From Streptomyces sp. NRRL WC-3742 (GTDB taxonomy: Bacteria > Actinomycetota > Actinomycetes > Streptomycetales > Streptomycetaceae): DNA of 64,000 nucleotides. Location: the NCBI RefSeq assembly GCF_000720635.1, contig NZ_JOCF01000028.1, positions 18,726-82,725 on the forward strand, in the 5' to 3' direction. Each line of letters opens with the position of its first letter. The first letter of the stretch is position 1. The notes under the pieces were generated by a model. It made no database searches. It saw only the letters and a program-made list of their open reading frames with translations, and was not told the origin of the DNA. Below are positions 16,394 to 24,438 of this stretch, piece by piece. Position numbers and translations under genes: made by a program.

Positions 16394-17977
16394 TCAGCTC
16401 AGCTCGAACACCCCGTACGAGAACCCCTCGGCCCGCAGCTCCCCGTCCACCGCCCGCACCCCCTGGGCGTCCAGCGCCCGCAGCCGCCGCCCCTGCGGCA
16501 CCGCGACGGCGCCCGGCTCGCGGCGCGGGTTGACGGCCACCAGGTAGCGCCCGTCCCGCACGTACACCAGCGGGTACCCGGCGTGCCGCACCTCCACCGC
16601 CCCGGCCGGGCCCAGCCCCGGGTGCGAGCGGCGCAGCGCGATCAGCCGGCGGACGGTGTGCAGCAGGGAGGTCGGGTCGGCGCGCTGCGAGAGCACGTCG
16701 GGCCGACGCGGGTCCGGGTCGACGGGCAGGTAGAGCCGCTCGGGCGGGGCGCTGGAGAAGCCGGCCGTGGGGCCCGGCGTCCACTGCATCGGGGTGCGCG
16801 AGCCGGCCCGGTTGAAGCGGGGGCCGAGCACGCTGCCCTCGACGTCCGGCAGGCCCGGCAGGTAGCGCATGCCGATCTCGTCGCCGTAGTAGATCGCGGG
16901 CAGGGTCGGCCAGGTGAGCAACAGGGCGAAGGCGGGGGCGAGTTGCTCGGAGGTGCGCGGGGCGGTGGCGAGGCGGGAGAAGTCGTGGTTGGCACTGGGC
17001 AGGACGATCTGGCCGCTGCCCCGGGTGAGGGCGGCGGCGGAGCGCCAGGCGTCGAGGAAGGGCTGCGGGGTGCCGCGCCCCTCGGCCTCGAAGTAGCAGG
17101 CGTCCTGGTGCCAGGACTCCTCGACCGTCCCGCCGTTGTTGTTCCAGAGGGAGCGCAGGGGCAGCCCGTCGTCCTCGCCGCCGAAGTGCAGGAAGAAGTC
17201 GGCGTGGAAACCGGCGGCGACGGCGGCGGCCGGGTCGCCCCACTCGGCGAACAGGGCGGCCTCGGGGTGGGCGCGGTCGAGCCAGTCGCGCAGTTCCGCC
17301 CAGAGCTTGGTGGTCTCGGCCTTGTCCGGGTCGTCCTTGACCAGCGAGTACGCCATGTCCACCCGGAAGCCGGCCACGCCCAGGCCCAGCCAGTGCTCCA
17401 TGATCTCCCGCAGGGCGGCCCGGTTGGCGCGCGGGCCCTCGGCGTCCACCGGCTGGCGCCAGGGCTCCTCGGAACTGCTGCGCGCGTACCCGAAGTTGAG
17501 GGCGGGCTGGCAGTCGAAGAAATTCGGCCGGTACCAGCCGGGGCGGCTGCCGGGCGAGCCGACGAAGCCGTCCACCTGCCGGTCGGACCAGATGTAGCGG
17601 TGGTCGGAGGCGTCCTCGGCGGCGGCCAGGAACCAGGGGTGGCGGTCGGAGGTGTGGCCGGCGACGAGGTCCAGCAGGACGCGGACGCCCCGGCGGCGGG
17701 CGGCCTCGACGAGCGCCGCCAGGTCCTCGGTGCGGCCGTAACGGGGCGCCGGGGTGAGGTAGTCGGTGATGTCGTAGCCCGCGTCGCGGAAGGGCGAGGC
17801 GAAGCAGGGGTTGAGCCAGACGGTGTCGACGCCGAGCCAGGCCAGGTGGTCGAGGTGCTCGGTGATGCCGGCGAAGTCGCCGATGCCGTCGCCGTCGGAG
17901 TCCGCGAAGCTCTGCGGGTAGATCTGGTAGAGCACGGCGTCGGCGAGCCACGAGGGGCCTGGGCGGGTCGCGGTCAT
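16394..17977 (-). CDS. GH13 alpha-glucosidase-type enzyme
   Basis: 527 residues with the GH13 barrel. WLADAVLYQIYPQSFADSDGDGIGD is at the N-terminus. The conserved regions are DLVAGHTS (region I, with Gly where Asn is usual), GFRVDMA (nucleophile Asp), ALFAEWG (acid/base Glu) and PSANHDFSR (transition-state Asp). It has the size of oligo-1,6-glucosidases and alpha-glucosidases and lacks a signal peptide, so it probably acts on imported malto- or isomalto-oligosaccharides. AGGAGG precedes the ATG at 17977. No sugar ABC transporter is adjacent. Confidence 0.9.
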   Translation of the reverse strand: MTATRPGPSWLADAVLYQIYPQSFADSDGDGIGDFAGITEHLDHLAWLGVDTVWLNPCFASPFRDAGYDITDYLTPAPRYGRTEDLAALVEAARRRGVRVLLDLVAGHTSDRHPWFLAAAEDASDHRYIWSDRQVDGFVGSPGSRPGWYRPNFFDCQPALNFGYARSSSEEPWRQPVDAEGPRANRAALREIMEHWLGLGVAGFRVDMAYSLVKDDPDKAETTKLWAELRDWLDRAHPEAALFAEWGDPAAAVAAGFHADFFLHFGGEDDGLPLRSLWNNNGGTVEESWHQDACYFEAEGRGTPQPFLDAWRSAAALTRGSGQIVLPSANHDFSRLATAPRTSEQLAPAFALLLTWPTLPAIYYGDEIGMRYLPGLPDVEGSVLGPRFNRAGSRTPMQWTPGPTAGFSSAPPERLYLPVDPDPRRPDVLSQRADPTSLLHTVRRLIALRRSHPGLGPAGAVEVRHAGYPLVYVRDGRYLVAVNPRREPGAVAVPQGRRLRALDAQGVRAVDGELRAEGFSYGVFELS

Positions 17978-18163
17978 GGGGGCGGGTCCTCCTGCCGGGT
18001 CCGGGGCTGTGAACGGCCGAGCGCCCGGGGCGGCGTCCCTCCCGCCAGGAGAGGACCGGGCCCCGGGTGCCATCGATTCTCGTCCAATCCCGCCCGCCCC
18101 GACAGCCCGCCCCGACCTGCCCGTACGTCCGGACCCGCGCTGTCCACCAGGACCCGAGCGTCA

Positions 18164-18231
18164 GGCCAGCGGCGCACGACGGTTGGCGGGACAGGACGGT
18201 TGGCGGCGCACGACGGTCAGCGGCGCACGAC
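18164..18231. repeat. 17-bp tandem repeat, four copies, across the eda stop codon
   Basis: On the minus strand the units are GTCGTGCGCCGCTGACC, GTCGTGCGCCGCCAACC, GTCCTGTCCCGCCAACC and GTCGTGCGCCGCTGGCC. The first unit encodes the last residues and stop codon of the KDPG aldolase gene. Confidence 0.95.
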
Positions 18232-18861
18232 GCCGCACGCCTCGGTGAAGGCCCGGGCCCGCCGGGTGATCTCCGCCCAGTCCCCCGCCGCGACGGCCTC
18301 CGGGGCCACCACGTCCGTGCCCGCGCAGACCGCCAGGGCGCCCTGGGCGAGGAAGTCGGCCGCGTTGCCCGCGTTGACGCCGCCGGAGGCGACCAGCGGC
18401 ACGCCGGGGTAGGGGCCGCGCAGGTCCCTGAAGTAGCCGGGCCCGAACGCCCGGGCCGGGAAGATCTTGACGGCGGCGGCCCCGAGGTCCACCGCCTGGG
18501 CGACCTCGGTCGGGGTCAGCGCGCCGAGCACCACCGGCACCCCGGCGGCCCGGGCCGCCCGCGCGACCTCGGGCCGGCAGCCGGGGGTGACCAGGAAGGA
18601 GGCCCCGGCCGCGATCCCCCGCTCGGCCTGCTCGGCGGTCAGCACCGTGCCGACGCCGACCTTCCATCCGGCGCCGGAGGCGCGCTTCAGATGGTCCGTC
18701 ACATCCCGCGTGGTGTAGGTGAATTCGGTGACGCCGATGCCGCCCTCGGCCAGCGCGGCGCAGAGCGCGGCGGCGTCCGGTATCCGGGGGGCGCGGACGA
18801 CGGCGATGACCGGGTCCTCGCGCAGTTCGTCGGTCAGCGTGCTCACGGGGAGAGTGCTCAC
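18217..18861 (-). CDS. eda: KDPG / 4-hydroxy-2-oxoglutarate aldolase
   Basis: 214 residues, class I aldolase of the KDPG family: VIAVVRAP near 24, GVTEFTYTT with the catalytic Glu, VGVGTVLTAEQA, TPGCRPEVA, and AAVKIFPA with the Schiff-base Lys. It would split 2-keto-3-deoxy-6-phosphogluconate to pyruvate and glyceraldehyde 3-phosphate. The GTG start overlaps the deacylase stop (GTGA), so it is coupled to that gene; a GTG at 18846 is an alternative. With the KDG kinase across the divergent promoter it completes a catabolic route. Confidence 0.92.
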   Translation of the reverse strand: MSTLPVSTLTDELREDPVIAVVRAPRIPDAAALCAALAEGGIGVTEFTYTTRDVTDHLKRASGAGWKVGVGTVLTAEQAERGIAAGASFLVTPGCRPEVARAARAAGVPVVLGALTPTEVAQAVDLGAAAVKIFPARAFGPGYFRDLRGPYPGVPLVASGGVNAGNAADFLAQGALAVCAGTDVVAPEAVAAGDWAEITRRARAFTEACGVVRR

Positions 18862-20486
18862 TGGGCCATGGTCCCTCGATCGGTGCGGCGCAGGGCGCGC
18901 CCGGGCCTGGCGCCCGTGGTGCGGCCCTGCCGGACGACGGCGGTGCCGTTGACGTAGACGTGCTCGATGCCCTCGGCGGGCAGCCGGGGCTGCTCGAAGG
19001 TGGCGGCGTCCCGGACGCGTTCCGGGTCCAGGAGCACCAGGTCGGCGTGGAAGCCGGGGGCGATCCGCCCGCGCCGGTGCAGCCCGAGGCGGGCGGCCGG
19101 GCGGCCGGTCATCCGCGCCACCGTCTCCTCCAGTGTGAGGACGCCCAACTCCCGGCTGTAGTGGCCGAGGTAGCGGGGGAAGGTGCCCCAGGCGCGCGGG
19201 TGCGGGCGGGCACCGACGAGCAGGCCGTCGCTGCCCACGGTGTGGGCGCGGTGGCGCATGATCGCCCGGACGTTCTCCTCGTGGCCGACGTGCTGGAGGA
19301 TGGTGGTCGCCAACTCGTCGCGCTCCAGCAGGTCGAGGAAGACCTCCGTCCCACCGCGCCCCTGTTCGGCGCCGAGTTCGGCGACCGTCCGGCCGACCGC
19401 ACCCGCCAGGCCGGGCGAACGCACGCCGGAGACCTGGATGGTGGCCCAGTCGGTGACCACGCCGTGGCAGCCGTCGCTGCCCTTCTCCTCCACCTCGTAC
19501 CTGATCCGCTCCCGGGCGGCCGGGTCGGCGAGCCTGCGCAGCGTGGCCTCCGGGCCGCCCTCGGTGGCCCAACTAGGCAGCAGGGCGGCCAGGCTGGTGG
19601 AGCCGGGCAGGTAGGGGTAGCTGTCCAGGGTGAGGTCGACACCGTCCGCCAGGGCGTCGTCGAGGAGGTCCAGGAACTCACCGGCGCGCCCCTCGTTGAC
19701 GCCGAAGTTCATCGTGGCGTGGGTGAGGTGCAGGGCGCAGCCGCTGCGGCGGGCGATCTCCACCATCTCCGCGTACCCCTCCAACGCGCCGCGCCCGTAC
19801 GAGCGCTGGTGCGGGGCGTGGAATCCGCCGTAGGCGGCGACCACGACGCACAGGTCGACGAGTTCGGCGGTGTCGGCGTACATCCCGGGGGTGTAGCTGA
19901 GGCCGCTGGACATGCCGACCGCGCCCTCCAGCAGTCCCTTGGCCAACTGCTGGCGCATCCGGTCGAGTTCGGCGGGGTTCGGCGCGCGGTCGGCCCAGCC
20001 CATGGCGAGCATCCGCAGGGAGCCGTGCGGGACGAGGTAGCAGGCGTTGACGGCAACGCCGGTGCGGTCGATCCGGTCGAGGTAGCCGGCGACACCGCGC
20101 CAGTCCCAGTCGAAGCCGTCGGGATCGCCGTTCCAGCCCGCGAGTTGGCGGCGCAGCGCGGGAAGGGTGGTGTCGTCGACGGGGGCGTAGGAGAGCCCGT
20201 CCTGGCCGAGGACCTCGCAGGTGACGCCCTGGGTGACCTTGGCCGGGTGCTCGGGTTCGAGCAGTAGGGCGAGGTCGGAGTGGGCGTGCATGTCGATGAA
20301 GCCGGGGGTGAGGACCAGCCCGTCCGCGTCCACCGTCTCCGGGGCCTCGAGCCCCGGGCCGACCTCGGTGATCAGGCCGCCCTCGATCCGCACGTCGGCC
20401 CGGTAGCGCGCTGCGCCGGTGCCGTCCACGACGGTGGCGCCCCGGAAGACGGTCGCTCCGGCGCTCCCCGTCGAAGGCCCACCCAT
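18858..20486 (-). CDS. N-acyl-D-amino-acid deacylase family; candidate N-acetyl-D-glucosaminate deacetylase
   Basis: 542 residues of the amidohydrolase superfamily, D-aminoacylase branch. DMHAHSDLAL near 64 gives the HxH metal ligands. GVTCEVLGQDG contains the metal-bridging Cys position. HLTHATMNFG and HTVGSDGLLVG (catalytic Asp) follow, and the C-terminal small beta domain ends GFHADLVLLDPERV. The family hydrolyses N-acyl-D-amino acids. Here it overlaps a PLP ammonia-lyase (TGATG) and the KDPG aldolase (GTGA), which points to an N-acylated 2-amino-sugar acid as substrate rather than a simple amino acid. This substrate is an inference. Confidence 0.88.
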   Translation of the reverse strand: MGGPSTGSAGATVFRGATVVDGTGAARYRADVRIEGGLITEVGPGLEAPETVDADGLVLTPGFIDMHAHSDLALLLEPEHPAKVTQGVTCEVLGQDGLSYAPVDDTTLPALRRQLAGWNGDPDGFDWDWRGVAGYLDRIDRTGVAVNACYLVPHGSLRMLAMGWADRAPNPAELDRMRQQLAKGLLEGAVGMSSGLSYTPGMYADTAELVDLCVVVAAYGGFHAPHQRSYGRGALEGYAEMVEIARRSGCALHLTHATMNFGVNEGRAGEFLDLLDDALADGVDLTLDSYPYLPGSTSLAALLPSWATEGGPEATLRRLADPAARERIRYEVEEKGSDGCHGVVTDWATIQVSGVRSPGLAGAVGRTVAELGAEQGRGGTEVFLDLLERDELATTILQHVGHEENVRAIMRHRAHTVGSDGLLVGARPHPRAWGTFPRYLGHYSRELGVLTLEETVARMTGRPAARLGLHRRGRIAPGFHADLVLLDPERVRDAATFEQPRLPAEGIEHVYVNGTAVVRQGRTTGARPGRALRRTDRGTMAQ

Positions 20487-21787
20487 CAGAAGAACGTCCT
20501 TACCAGGCCGGTCACCTTCGGCTCGGCTGCGTCCGCCGAGTCCAGCACCGGGATCGCCGTCCACTTGTCGAAGGCGGTGCACGGGTGCGAGAGGCCCAGC
20601 CGCAGCACCGCGCCGACGGGGGCGAGGTCGCCCGCGTCGCGCAGGAAGGTGTGCTGGTCGTTGAGCGCGGTGACGCGGGCGGTGGTGCCCGTCAACTCGG
20701 CTCCGCCGCGTACGTGTTGGGGCTCGGGAAGGCCCTCGTCGAAGGGCAGGTCGCGCTTTCCGGCGTCCAGCAGGGCGAGTTGGGGCTCGGGGCGGGAGAC
20801 GACCCGGGCCCAGCCGTGCAGCGCGCCGCGCAGCGGGGCCGCGCCGGTGCCCCGGGCGAAGGGGGAGATGCCGCGGTAGAAGCCGTCGTCGTGGGCGAGG
20901 TAGGCGCCGGAGCGCAGCAGTACGAGGGCGTCCGGCAGGCCGCCCAACTCCTCGACGACCAGGTCGAAGTAGGCGCTGCCGCCGGCGGAGACCACGGGCC
21001 GGGCGTCGTCGGGGTAGGCGCGGGAGAGCCGGCCGTGGAGGGTGGCGAGGTCGTTCAGGTAGGCGCGGACGGCGGCCAGCGCCTCGGGGGTGGCGTCGTG
21101 GGCGAGCGCGCCCTCGTACCCGGCGACGCCGGCCAGGCGCAGGGTGGGGGCGCGCAGCACGGCGGCGGCGACCTCGACGGCGGCGTCCACGCCCCGGGCG
21201 CCGGTGCGCCCGCCGGGGCCGCCGAGTTCGACGAGCACCTCGACGGGCCGTTCGGCCCGGGCGGCGCGCAGCGCCTCGTCCATCAAACGGACGCTCTCGA
21301 CGGAGTCGACCCAGGAGGCGAAGGCGAAGGCCGGGTCGTCGGCGAGTTCGGCGGCGAGCCAGCCGAGCCCGGCCGGGTCGAGCAGGGTGTTGGCGAGCAG
21401 GATGCGCCGCACGCCGAAGGCGCGGGCGACGCGGACCTGCGGGAGGTTGGCGAGGGTGATGCCGTGGGCTCCGGCGGTGAGCTGCGCCTGCCAGAGGGCG
21501 GGGGCCATGGTGGTCTTGCCGTGCGGGGCGAGGGCCACGCCGGCGTCGGCGCACCAGTCGGCCATGGTGCGCAGGTTGTACTCGAGGGCGCCGGCGTCGA
21601 GGGTGAGCAGCGGGGTACCGAGGTCGCCGAGGGTCGGTCCGGTGGCGAGCCAGTCGCGGACGGTCCGGCCCCACGACTGCGGTGGGGCGGCCTTGAACCT
21701 CCAGTCCAGCGTCTCGTCGGCGAGGGCCGCCACCGCGCCCTCGGCGATGCCGGGCCCGCGGACGCTGTGTGCGAAGGTCTGCTCCAC
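20486..21787 (-). CDS. PLP-dependent D-serine dehydratase/D-threonine aldolase-fold protein; candidate D-glucosaminate ammonia-lyase
   Basis: 433 residues, fold type III PLP enzyme. APHGKTTMAP carries the PLP-binding Lys, SAGGSAYFD the phosphate region, and DQHTFL with LSHPCTAFDKW the His/Cys metal site of the metal-activated D-serine dehydratase/D-threonine aldolase family. It removes ammonia from a 2-amino-3-hydroxy acid, leaving a 2-keto-3-deoxy acid. Acting on D-glucosaminate it would yield KDG, exactly the substrate of the kinase encoded opposite. The GTG at 21787 has GGAGG; the track upstream to an ATG at 21838 would run through the operator region. Confidence 0.85.
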   Translation of the reverse strand: MEQTFAHSVRGPGIAEGAVAALADETLDWRFKAAPPQSWGRTVRDWLATGPTLGDLGTPLLTLDAGALEYNLRTMADWCADAGVALAPHGKTTMAPALWQAQLTAGAHGITLANLPQVRVARAFGVRRILLANTLLDPAGLGWLAAELADDPAFAFASWVDSVESVRLMDEALRAARAERPVEVLVELGGPGGRTGARGVDAAVEVAAAVLRAPTLRLAGVAGYEGALAHDATPEALAAVRAYLNDLATLHGRLSRAYPDDARPVVSAGGSAYFDLVVEELGGLPDALVLLRSGAYLAHDDGFYRGISPFARGTGAAPLRGALHGWARVVSRPEPQLALLDAGKRDLPFDEGLPEPQHVRGGAELTGTTARVTALNDQHTFLRDAGDLAPVGAVLRLGLSHPCTAFDKWTAIPVLDSADAAEPKVTGLVRTFF

Positions 21788-21807
21788 CGTGTTTCCTCCA
21801 TCAGCCG

Positions 21808-21840
21808 TGTTGCAACATGCGCAATGAGGGTTGCACATGC
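21808..21840. promoter_or_regulatory. Candidate IclR operator in the divergent promoter region
   Basis: A perfect 10-bp palindrome TGTTGCAACA (21808-21817) extends into GTTGCAACATGC and is followed by a second GTTGCACATGC (21830-21840). It lies 21 bases upstream of the ammonia-lyase start in the region between the two transcription units of the aldonate cluster, so the IclR protein of the locus is the obvious candidate to bind it. Confidence 0.55.
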
Positions 21841-21931
21841 TGGCATCACGGTTCTAGCATCGGCGCCGGATCAGGGTCAACGGAACCGTCACCACCGCTT
21901 GCCGGACCAGCCGGACGAGGAGCCCCAGCAG

Positions 21932-23053
21932 ATGCCGCGACAGGACACCCCGCCACCACCCCGACCAGGCCCTCCCCCGGTCGCGGTCTGTGTGGGAGAG
22001 TCGATGGCCGTCCTGCTCCCGGACCGGCCGGGCCCCCTGGAGGCCGTGGAGAACTTCCGCCTCTCCGTGGGCGGCGCCGAGTCCAACGTGGCGAGCGCGC
22101 TGGCCGCGCTCGGCGTGCCGACGGCCTGGATCAGCCGCGTCGGCGACGACGGCTTCGGGCGGCGGCTGCTCGCCGAGGTCGCCGCGCGCGGCGTGGACGT
22201 CTCCGCCGTCACCGTCGACCCGCACCGCCCGACGGGCCTGTACCTCAAGGAGGTCGGCGGCGCCTCCGGCCACCTCCACGACCTCGGCCCCGGCCGCAGC
22301 CGCCTGCACTACCACCGCCGGGGCTCGGCCGCCGCCGCCCTCTCCCCCACCCTGCTCGCCGACCCGGCCGCCGCCGCGCTGCTGACCGGCGCCCGCCTGC
22401 TGCACCTGTCCGGCATCACCGCCGCACTCTCCGACGACTGCCTGGCCCTGCTGCGCGCCCTGCTCGCCGACCGCCGCCCGGGCCGGATCGTCAGCTTCGA
22501 CCTCAACTGGCGCCCGGCGCTGTGGCGCGAGCGCGACCCGTCCGTCCTGCCGCCCCTGCTGGACGCGGCCGACGTCCTGCTGCTCGGAGCCGACGAGGCC
22601 GAGGACGCCTTCGGCACCGGCGACGCGGCCGCCCTGCGCCGCCGCTTCCCCGGCCCCGCGACGGTGGTGGTCAAGGACGCCGCCCGCGCCGTCACCGCGC
22701 TGGAGCGCGACGGGACGGCCGTGACGGAACCCGCGCTCAGCGTCGAGGTGGTCGAGGCCACCGGCGCCGGCGACGCCTTCGCGGCCGGCTACCTCGCCGG
22801 CACCGTCCACGGCCTGGACCAGCGCGGACGGCTGCGACTGGGCCACCTCAGCGCCGCCTGCGCGCTCACCGCCCACGGCGACCAGGCCGAACTGCCGCCC
22901 GCCCCGGTGCTCACCGCACTGCTCGACGCCTCCGCCGCCGACTGGGCCGCCACCCGCGTCAGCGCCGAGGGCATCACCTGCCCCGCCCTCCCCGCCGACC
23001 CGGCCGCCGCCCGGCCCTCCGACCTGCCGGTACGCGACCGGGCGGCACAATGA
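21932..23053 (+). CDS. kdgK: 2-keto-3-deoxygluconate kinase (PfkB family)
   Basis: 373 residues. CVGESMAVLLP near 24, FRLSVGGAESNVASALAALG (sugar-binding motif), VSFDLNWRPALW and EATGAGDAFAAGYLAG (catalytic Asp) are the ribokinase-family landmarks, and the N-terminal pattern fits KDG kinases. It would make KDPG for the aldolase encoded on the other strand. GAGGAG lies 10 bases before the ATG. The first 20 residues are Pro-rich. First gene of the rightward unit with iclR and ridA. Confidence 0.88.
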   Translation: MPRQDTPPPPRPGPPPVAVCVGESMAVLLPDRPGPLEAVENFRLSVGGAESNVASALAALGVPTAWISRVGDDGFGRRLLAEVAARGVDVSAVTVDPHRPTGLYLKEVGGASGHLHDLGPGRSRLHYHRRGSAAAALSPTLLADPAAAALLTGARLLHLSGITAALSDDCLALLRALLADRRPGRIVSFDLNWRPALWRERDPSVLPPLLDAADVLLLGADEAEDAFGTGDAAALRRRFPGPATVVVKDAARAVTALERDGTAVTEPALSVEVVEATGAGDAFAAGYLAGTVHGLDQRGRLRLGHLSAACALTAHGDQAELPPAPVLTALLDASAADWAATRVSAEGITCPALPADPAAARPSDLPVRDRAAQ

Positions 23054-23084
23054 GCGGGAACCCCGACCCCCGGAGCCGAGCCCG

Positions 23085-23834
23085 ATGAGCCAGACCGTCA
23101 CCCGCGCCCTGCGCATCCTCGCCGAACTCGGGGAGGGCGAACGCTCCCTCGACCAGCTCGCCGAGGTGCTCGGCGTGCACAAGACCACCGTGCTGCGCCT
23201 GCTCCAGAGCCTGGAGGAGGAACGGTTCGTCTACCGGGACGCCGGCTACCGCTACCACCTCGGCGCGGGCCTGTTCGCCCTCTCCGGCCTCGCCCTGGAG
23301 CAGCGCGGCATCCGCCGCATCGCCGCCCCGCACCTGGCCGAGCTCAACGCCGCCACCGGCCAGACCGTGCACCTGGCCGCGTACGAGGGCGGCGAGGTCG
23401 TCTACATCGACAAGTTCGACTCCCGCCACCCGGTCAGGATGTACTCGCGGATCGGCCTGCGCGCCGCCCTCCACAGCGCCGCCGTCTCCAAGGTGCTGCT
23501 CGCGGACCTGCCGCTGCCCGAGCGCCGCCGGGTCGTCGCCGGGATCAACTTCACCCCGCACACCCCGCACACGATCACCTCCCCCGAGGCGCTGCTCTCC
23601 GAGCTGGAGAAGGTCGCCGTCCAGGGCTGGGCGCAGGACCACGCCGAGCACGAGGCGTTCATCAACTGCGTGGCCGCGCCGATCCGGGAGGTCGGCGGCC
23701 GGGTGATCGCCGCCGCCTCGATCTCCGTTCCCGACGTCCTCCTCCCGTACGAGCAGGTGCTGGACCTCCTGCCCCAGCTGCTCGCCACCACCCGCGCGAT
23801 CTCCGCCGACTGCGGCCGCCCCGACCACACCTGA
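23085..23834 (+). CDS. IclR-family transcriptional regulator
   Basis: 249 residues. The N-terminal winged helix-turn-helix (TRALRILAELGEGERSLDQLA, GVHKTTVLRLLQSL) is followed by the IclR effector domain (GQTVHLAAYEGGEVVYIDK, LHSAAVSKVLLA, CVAAPIREVGGRVIAAASIS). Placed 31 bases after the KDG kinase, it is the likely local regulator of both divergent units, with KDG, KDPG or an N-acyl aldonate as possible effector (inference). Confidence 0.93.
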   Translation: MSQTVTRALRILAELGEGERSLDQLAEVLGVHKTTVLRLLQSLEEERFVYRDAGYRYHLGAGLFALSGLALEQRGIRRIAAPHLAELNAATGQTVHLAAYEGGEVVYIDKFDSRHPVRMYSRIGLRAALHSAAVSKVLLADLPLPERRRVVAGINFTPHTPHTITSPEALLSELEKVAVQGWAQDHAEHEAFINCVAAPIREVGGRVIAAASISVPDVLLPYEQVLDLLPQLLATTRAISADCGRPDHT

Positions 23835-23869
23835 CGAACCGTCACCCACCGCGAGGAGCCCGGACACCC

Positions 23870-24325
23870 ATGTCCAGCGAGAAGTCCGAGAACTACGAGA
23901 ACTACCAGAAGTCCGCGAAGAGCGAGAAGACCGAGATCCGCACCGACGGCGCCCCCGCGCCCGCCTGGATGTTCTCCCAGGGCGTCCGCAAGGGCCCCAT
24001 CCTCCAGGTCTCCGGCCAGGGCCCGCAGGACCCGGCCACCGGCGAGTACCTGCACCACGGCGACGTGAAGGCCCAGACCCGCCGCACCCTGGAGAACGTC
24101 AAGGCCATCGTCGAGGCCGGCGGCGCGACCATCGAGGACGTGGTCATGTTCCGCGTCTACCTCACCAAGCGGGCGGACTTCCCGCTGATGAACGAGGTCT
24201 ACGCCGAGTTCATCGACGAGAACATCCAGCCGGGCGGCGTGAAGCCCTGCCGCACCACGATCTTCGTCGAACTGCCCCAGGAGCCCATGCTGGTGGAGAT
24301 CGACGCCCAGGCCGTCGTCGCCTGA
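23870..24325 (+). CDS. ridA: RidA-family enamine/imine deaminase
   Basis: 151 residues. After a charged Lys/Glu/Tyr-rich N-terminal stretch of about 20 residues comes the YjgF/RidA fold: VSGQGPQDPATGEY, TRRTLENVKAIVEAGGATIEDVVMFRVYL, and KPCRTTIFVELP with the conserved Arg, ending VEIDAQAVV. RidA hydrolyses the reactive enamine/imine released by PLP dehydratases, so its presence beside the D-serine-dehydratase-like enzyme is biochemically apt. GAGGAG precedes the ATG. Confidence 0.93.
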   Translation: MSSEKSENYENYQKSAKSEKTEIRTDGAPAPAWMFSQGVRKGPILQVSGQGPQDPATGEYLHHGDVKAQTRRTLENVKAIVEAGGATIEDVVMFRVYLTKRADFPLMNEVYAEFIDENIQPGGVKPCRTTIFVELPQEPMLVEIDAQAVVA

Positions 24326-24341
24326 GCACACCCCCGCCCCC

Positions 24342-24374
24342 GAGGGCCCGGACGCGCCGCGCGTCCGGGCCCTC
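24342..24374 (+). terminator. Hairpin terminator after ridA
   Basis: A perfect 15-bp stem (24342-24356 with 24360-24374) and 3-base loop, 16 bases past the ridA stop. Confidence 0.85.
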
Positions 24375-24380
24375 GCACGC

Positions 24381-24421
24381 TTGCCACAGCCACTCCACAT
24401 GATTAGGTTAGGCTCACCTAA
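24381..24421 (+). promoter_or_regulatory. Promoter overlapped by an iron box (DmdR/IdeR type)
   Basis: TTAGGTTAGGCTCACCTAA at 24403-24421 matches the actinobacterial iron box (TTAGGTTAGSCTAACCTAA) with two mismatches. It overlaps a promoter-like pair: TTGCCA (24381-24386), 17 bases, TAGGTT (24404-24409). Iron-loaded DmdR/IdeR would block the -10 region, so the downstream gene should be induced by iron starvation. Confidence 0.88.
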
Positions 24422-24438
24422 CCAACTGGAGGACTGCC

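Noticed and set aside
18858..21787. A dedicated D-amino-acid utilisation operon
   Set aside because: Possible by family names, but KDG kinase and KDPG aldolase have no role in it; the aminosugar-acid route explains all genes better.
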